Assembly (NCBI GenBank): GCA_002279765.1
Contig: NCCR01000004.1
Span: 1-55,318, forward strand
Length of the DNA: 55,318 bases
Direction of reading: 5' to 3'
From: Verrucomicrobia bacterium 12-59-8
GTDB lineage: Bacteria; Verrucomicrobiota; Verrucomicrobiae; Verrucomicrobiales; Verrucomicrobiaceae
Shown: positions 53,342 through 55,318 of the stretch, in pieces
Layout: each line of letters starts with the position of its first letter
Position numbering within the stretch: position 1 is the stretch's first letter
Position numbers and translations under genes: made by a program
Notes under the pieces: generated by a model
Seen by the model: the letters and a program-made list of their open reading frames with translations, nothing else
Databases searched by the model: none
What the model was told of the DNA's origin: nothing

Positions 53342-54155
53342 ATGTCCTCCTCTTCGTCCCTGCCGCACTTCCGGGGTCAGTTCACGGCCCTGGTCACTCC
53401 TTTCAAGGATGGTGCGCTGGATGAAAAAGCCTTCCGCGACTTCGTCGATTGGCAGATCGCCGAGGGCATCGACGGCCTGGTTCCGGTCGGCACCACGGGC
53501 GAGAGCCCGACGGTCAGCCACGAGGAACACAATCGCGTGATCGAGATCTGCGTCGAGCAGGTGAAGGGGCGCGTGCCGGTGATGGCCGGCACCGGCTCCA
53601 ATTCCACCGAGAGCGCGGTCGAGTTCTCGCGCCACGCCGAGAAGGTGGGCGCCGACGCTTTGCTGGTGGTGACCCCTTACTACAACAAGCCCACGCAAGA
53701 GGGCCTGTTTCAGCACTTCAAGGCGGCTGTATGAGCTGAAGAACATCGTCGGCGTGAAGGATGCCACCGCCAATCTGGCGCGCGTGTCCCAGCAGCGCCT
53801 GACCCTCGGCACCGACTTCATCCAGTTCTCCGGCGAAGACGCGACCGCGCTCGGCTTCATGGCCCATGGCGGCCACGGCTGCATCTCGGTGGCCTCCAAC
53901 GTGGCGCCGCGCCTCTCTTCCGAGCTGATGGGCGCCTGTATCGCGGGCGACTTCAAGGCCGCTTTGGCGTTGCAGGACAAAGTGTTTCCCCTGCACACCG
54001 CTTTGTTTATCGAGACCAATCCGGCACCGACCAAGTTCGCGCTCTCGCTGCTCGGCAAGATGGCCGAGGACGTGCGCCTGCCCATGGTGCCGGTCTCCGA
54101 AACCACCCGTGCGGTCGTGCGCAGCGCGATGGCCCACGCGGGCCTCCTGAACTGA
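53342..54155 (+). pseudogene. dapA: 4-hydroxy-tetrahydrodipicolinate synthase with internal deletion
   Basis: The first part (53342-53734) has the DapA N-terminus: [18 protein letters not shown], the GTTGESPTV pyruvate-binding motif and [20 protein letters not shown]. It then meets a TGA. The second part resumes in another frame at 53727 with [14 protein letters not shown], including the Schiff-base lysine, and goes on to AHAGLLN. By comparison with the usual DapA length (about 292 residues), about 30 residues between HFKA and LYELK are absent, including the catalytic Tyr of the YN(I/V)P motif. The deletion also shifts the frame, so no active enzyme can be made. It may be an assembly error. 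The product normally starts lysine and diaminopimelate synthesis. Confidence 0.85.
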
Positions 54156-54215
54156 GGTTGAGGGACAGCGCGCGGCGGGAGAGGCTCGCTCTTCCGCCGC
54201 GGTCCCCAAAAGCAA

Positions 54216-54695
54216 ATGTCAGAAAAAAAGAAGAAAGAACTGCCGCGCAAAGTGGTCGCCGACAATCGGCGCGCCCGGTTCGACTATGACATCGGCGAGG
54301 TGATCGAGGCGGGGGTTGCGCTGACCGGGACCGAGGTGAAGAGCCTGCGGAACGGCAAGGCGACGATCCACGAGAGCTATGCGGCGGGCAAGGCCGGGGA
54401 GCTGTGGCTCTATAATTCCTATATCCCCGAGTATCTCGAAGCCAACCGCTTCAACCACGAGCCGCGCCGGCCCCGCAAACTGCTGCTGCACAAGCGCCAG
54501 ATCCACAAGCTCACGGTCGCCGTGGAGCGCGAGGGCATGACGGTTGTGGCGATGAAATTCTATTTCAACGAGCAGGGGCGCGCGAAGGTGGAAATCGCCC
54601 TCGGCAAGGGCCGCAAGGCCCATGACAAGCGCGAGGCGGTCAAGGAACGCGACTGGAACCGCGACAAGGCCCGCCTCATGCGCGATCGCGGGTGA
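54216..54695 (+). CDS. smpB: SsrA-binding protein
   Basis: This protein has 159 residues, the normal SmpB size. Signatures are [55 protein letters not shown] and the basic C-terminal tail [20 protein letters not shown] that enters the ribosomal A site with tmRNA. It rescues stalled ribosomes by trans-translation. The dapA-smpB order is typical of many Alphaproteobacteria. Its stop overlaps the GTG proposed for the next gene. Confidence 0.95.
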   Translation: MSEKKKKELPRKVVADNRRARFDYDIGEVIEAGVALTGTEVKSLRNGKATIHESYAAGKAGELWLYNSYIPEYLEANRFNHEPRRPRKLLLHKRQIHKLTVAVEREGMTVVAMKFYFNEQGRAKVEIALGKGRKAHDKREAVKERDWNRDKARLMRDRG

Positions 54696-55282
54696 GCCGC
54701 AGGCAGGGTTATCCCGCTGCGTGCGGATCGTGCCGTGGGTGCGCGTCAGGCGAGTCCCCTTGCGAAAGCGCCGCCGTCCATTTACCAGGCCTGGAGCTAC
54801 CGATGATCCGCCTTCCGGCCACGGACGGACGGAGGATCGACCTGTCCGAGCTGTCGGGGCGCGTGGTGGTGTATTGCTATCCGCGTACCGGCGAGCCTGG
54901 AACGCCGAACCCGGAAGGATGGGACGAAATTCCCGGCGCGCGCGGATGCACGCCGCAATCCTGCGCCTTCCGCGATCATTATGCGGACCTCACCGCAATC
55001 GGTGTCACCCATGTTTTCGGGCTTTCGACCCAGCCCAGCGATTATCAGCGCAGTGCCGCCGAGCGGCTGAACCTGCCGTTTCCGCTGCTGTCCGACCATG
55101 GGCTGGACTTCACCCGCGCCCTCCGCCTGCCGACCTTTACGGCGGACGGCATGACATTGCTCAAACGCATCACCCTCATCATCGAGGACGGGGCCATCGG
55201 CCACGTCTTCTATCCGGTGTTCCCGCCCCATCAGAACGCCGCCGACGTGCTCACCTTCATGCGCACTCACGCGCCGAGATAG
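54692..55282 (+). CDS. Peroxiredoxin (AhpC/TSA-like)
   Basis: This encodes up to 196 residues. The thioredoxin-fold core reads [32 protein letters not shown] and [19 protein letters not shown], in which the TPxxC cysteine is the peroxidatic residue; a further cysteine (GC) lies four residues before it. Later [18 protein letters not shown] and [16 protein letters not shown] are typical of a small branch of atypical alphaproteobacterial peroxiredoxins. It reduces peroxides. The start is uncertain: GTG at 54692, overlapping smpB by four bases, or a later start; an ATG at 54803 would cut off conserved sequence. It lacks a signal peptide. Confidence 0.8.
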   Translation: MSRRQGYPAACGSCRGCASGESPCESAAVHLPGLELPMIRLPATDGRRIDLSELSGRVVVYCYPRTGEPGTPNPEGWDEIPGARGCTPQSCAFRDHYADLTAIGVTHVFGLSTQPSDYQRSAAERLNLPFPLLSDHGLDFTRALRLPTFTADGMTLLKRITLIIEDGAIGHVFYPVFPPHQNAADVLTFMRTHAPR

Positions 55283-55317
55283 GCCCGCACCGCGGCGAAC
55301 ACGTCACGGAACATCTG
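55267..55317 (-). CDS. Last codons of an unidentified gene running off the window
   Basis: The minus strand reads [16 protein letters not shown] then TGA, with high GC in third positions. The tail resembles the C-terminus of family 4/5 uracil-DNA glycosylase-like proteins often found near smpB in Hyphomicrobiales, but only 16 codons are in view. It overlaps the end of the peroxiredoxin gene by 16 bases. Confidence 0.3.
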   Translation of the reverse strand, partial: QMFRDVFAAVRAYLGA

Positions 55318-55318
55318 C

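Overview
The window reads as two unrelated pieces of genome joined near base 50,290. Bases 1 to about 50,288 look like a member of the Verrucomicrobiota (Prosthecobacter/Verrucomicrobium type). The signs are secreted ThuA, Gfo/Idh/MocA and ceramidase-like proteins, a very large secreted cytochrome/WD40/DUF1549/DUF1553 protein, a fused MurC-MurB, DUF2851, a PL10-type pectate lyase and a 2,007-residue protein with autotransporter-associated repeats and a PEP-CTERM tail. Bases 50,289 to 55,318 carry a higher-GC alphaproteobacterial cluster of Hyphomicrobiales type: MFS efflux pump, Slt lytic transglycosylase, dapA, smpB, peroxiredoxin. The join falls inside two truncated genes that happen to stay in frame, so a chimeric contig is the simplest reading. 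dapA and slt in the second piece also look damaged.

Layout. 0-5.3 kb: secreted carbohydrate/lipid-type enzymes (two ThuA proteins, a ceramidase-like protein, a Tat-exported oxidoreductase) and a CBS protein. 5.4-8.6 kb: a K+ channel with TrkA domains and an NDH-2-like flavoprotein fused to cyclic-nucleotide-binding and CBS domains. 8.5-10 kb: DUF1990 and a frameshifted YndJ-like membrane gene. 10.1-11.9 kb: a HAD phosphatase, a broken small secreted gene and a deleted insertion sequence. 11.9-16.2 kb: CBS/DRTGG pyrophosphatase, leuD, O-antigen ligase. 16.4-22.5 kb: the giant PEP-CTERM protein. 22.5-29 kb: MurC-MurB, a CorA-like protein, an unknown gene, pectate lyase, DUF2851. 29-32.4 kb: a histidine kinase, a sigma-54 response regulator and a small secreted protein behind what looks like a complete sigma-54 control region. 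32.4-35.1 kb: decayed fragments, a second copy of the deleted insertion sequence and a lipase/toxin/antitoxin operon. 35-48.5 kb: large secreted proteins, an amidohydrolase, an AraC regulator and a small Cys-rich secreted protein. 48.7-50.3 kb: a TPR protein cut by the join.

The most interesting native signal is at 29-33 kb. A two-component pair (kinase 29050-30378, sigma-54 activator 30388-31842) is followed by two 17-bp direct repeats spaced 22 bp apart, a good -24/-12 sigma-54 promoter at 31989-32004, a leader of about 98 nt, a 77-residue secreted protein and a hairpin terminator. The same leader, gene and terminator, with a HAD gene facing it, occur in inverted orientation at 10.1-11.2 kb. 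There a deleted insertion sequence sits where the promoter should be and the reading frame is broken. A second copy of the same deleted element interrupts the HAD remnant at 32.6 kb and abuts a truncated DUF559 gene. So the block was duplicated in inverse orientation, and one small gene kept its promoter and frame while the other lost both.

No rRNA, tRNA or CRISPR array was recognised. All functional calls come from reading protein motifs and arrangement by eye; no database search was run.
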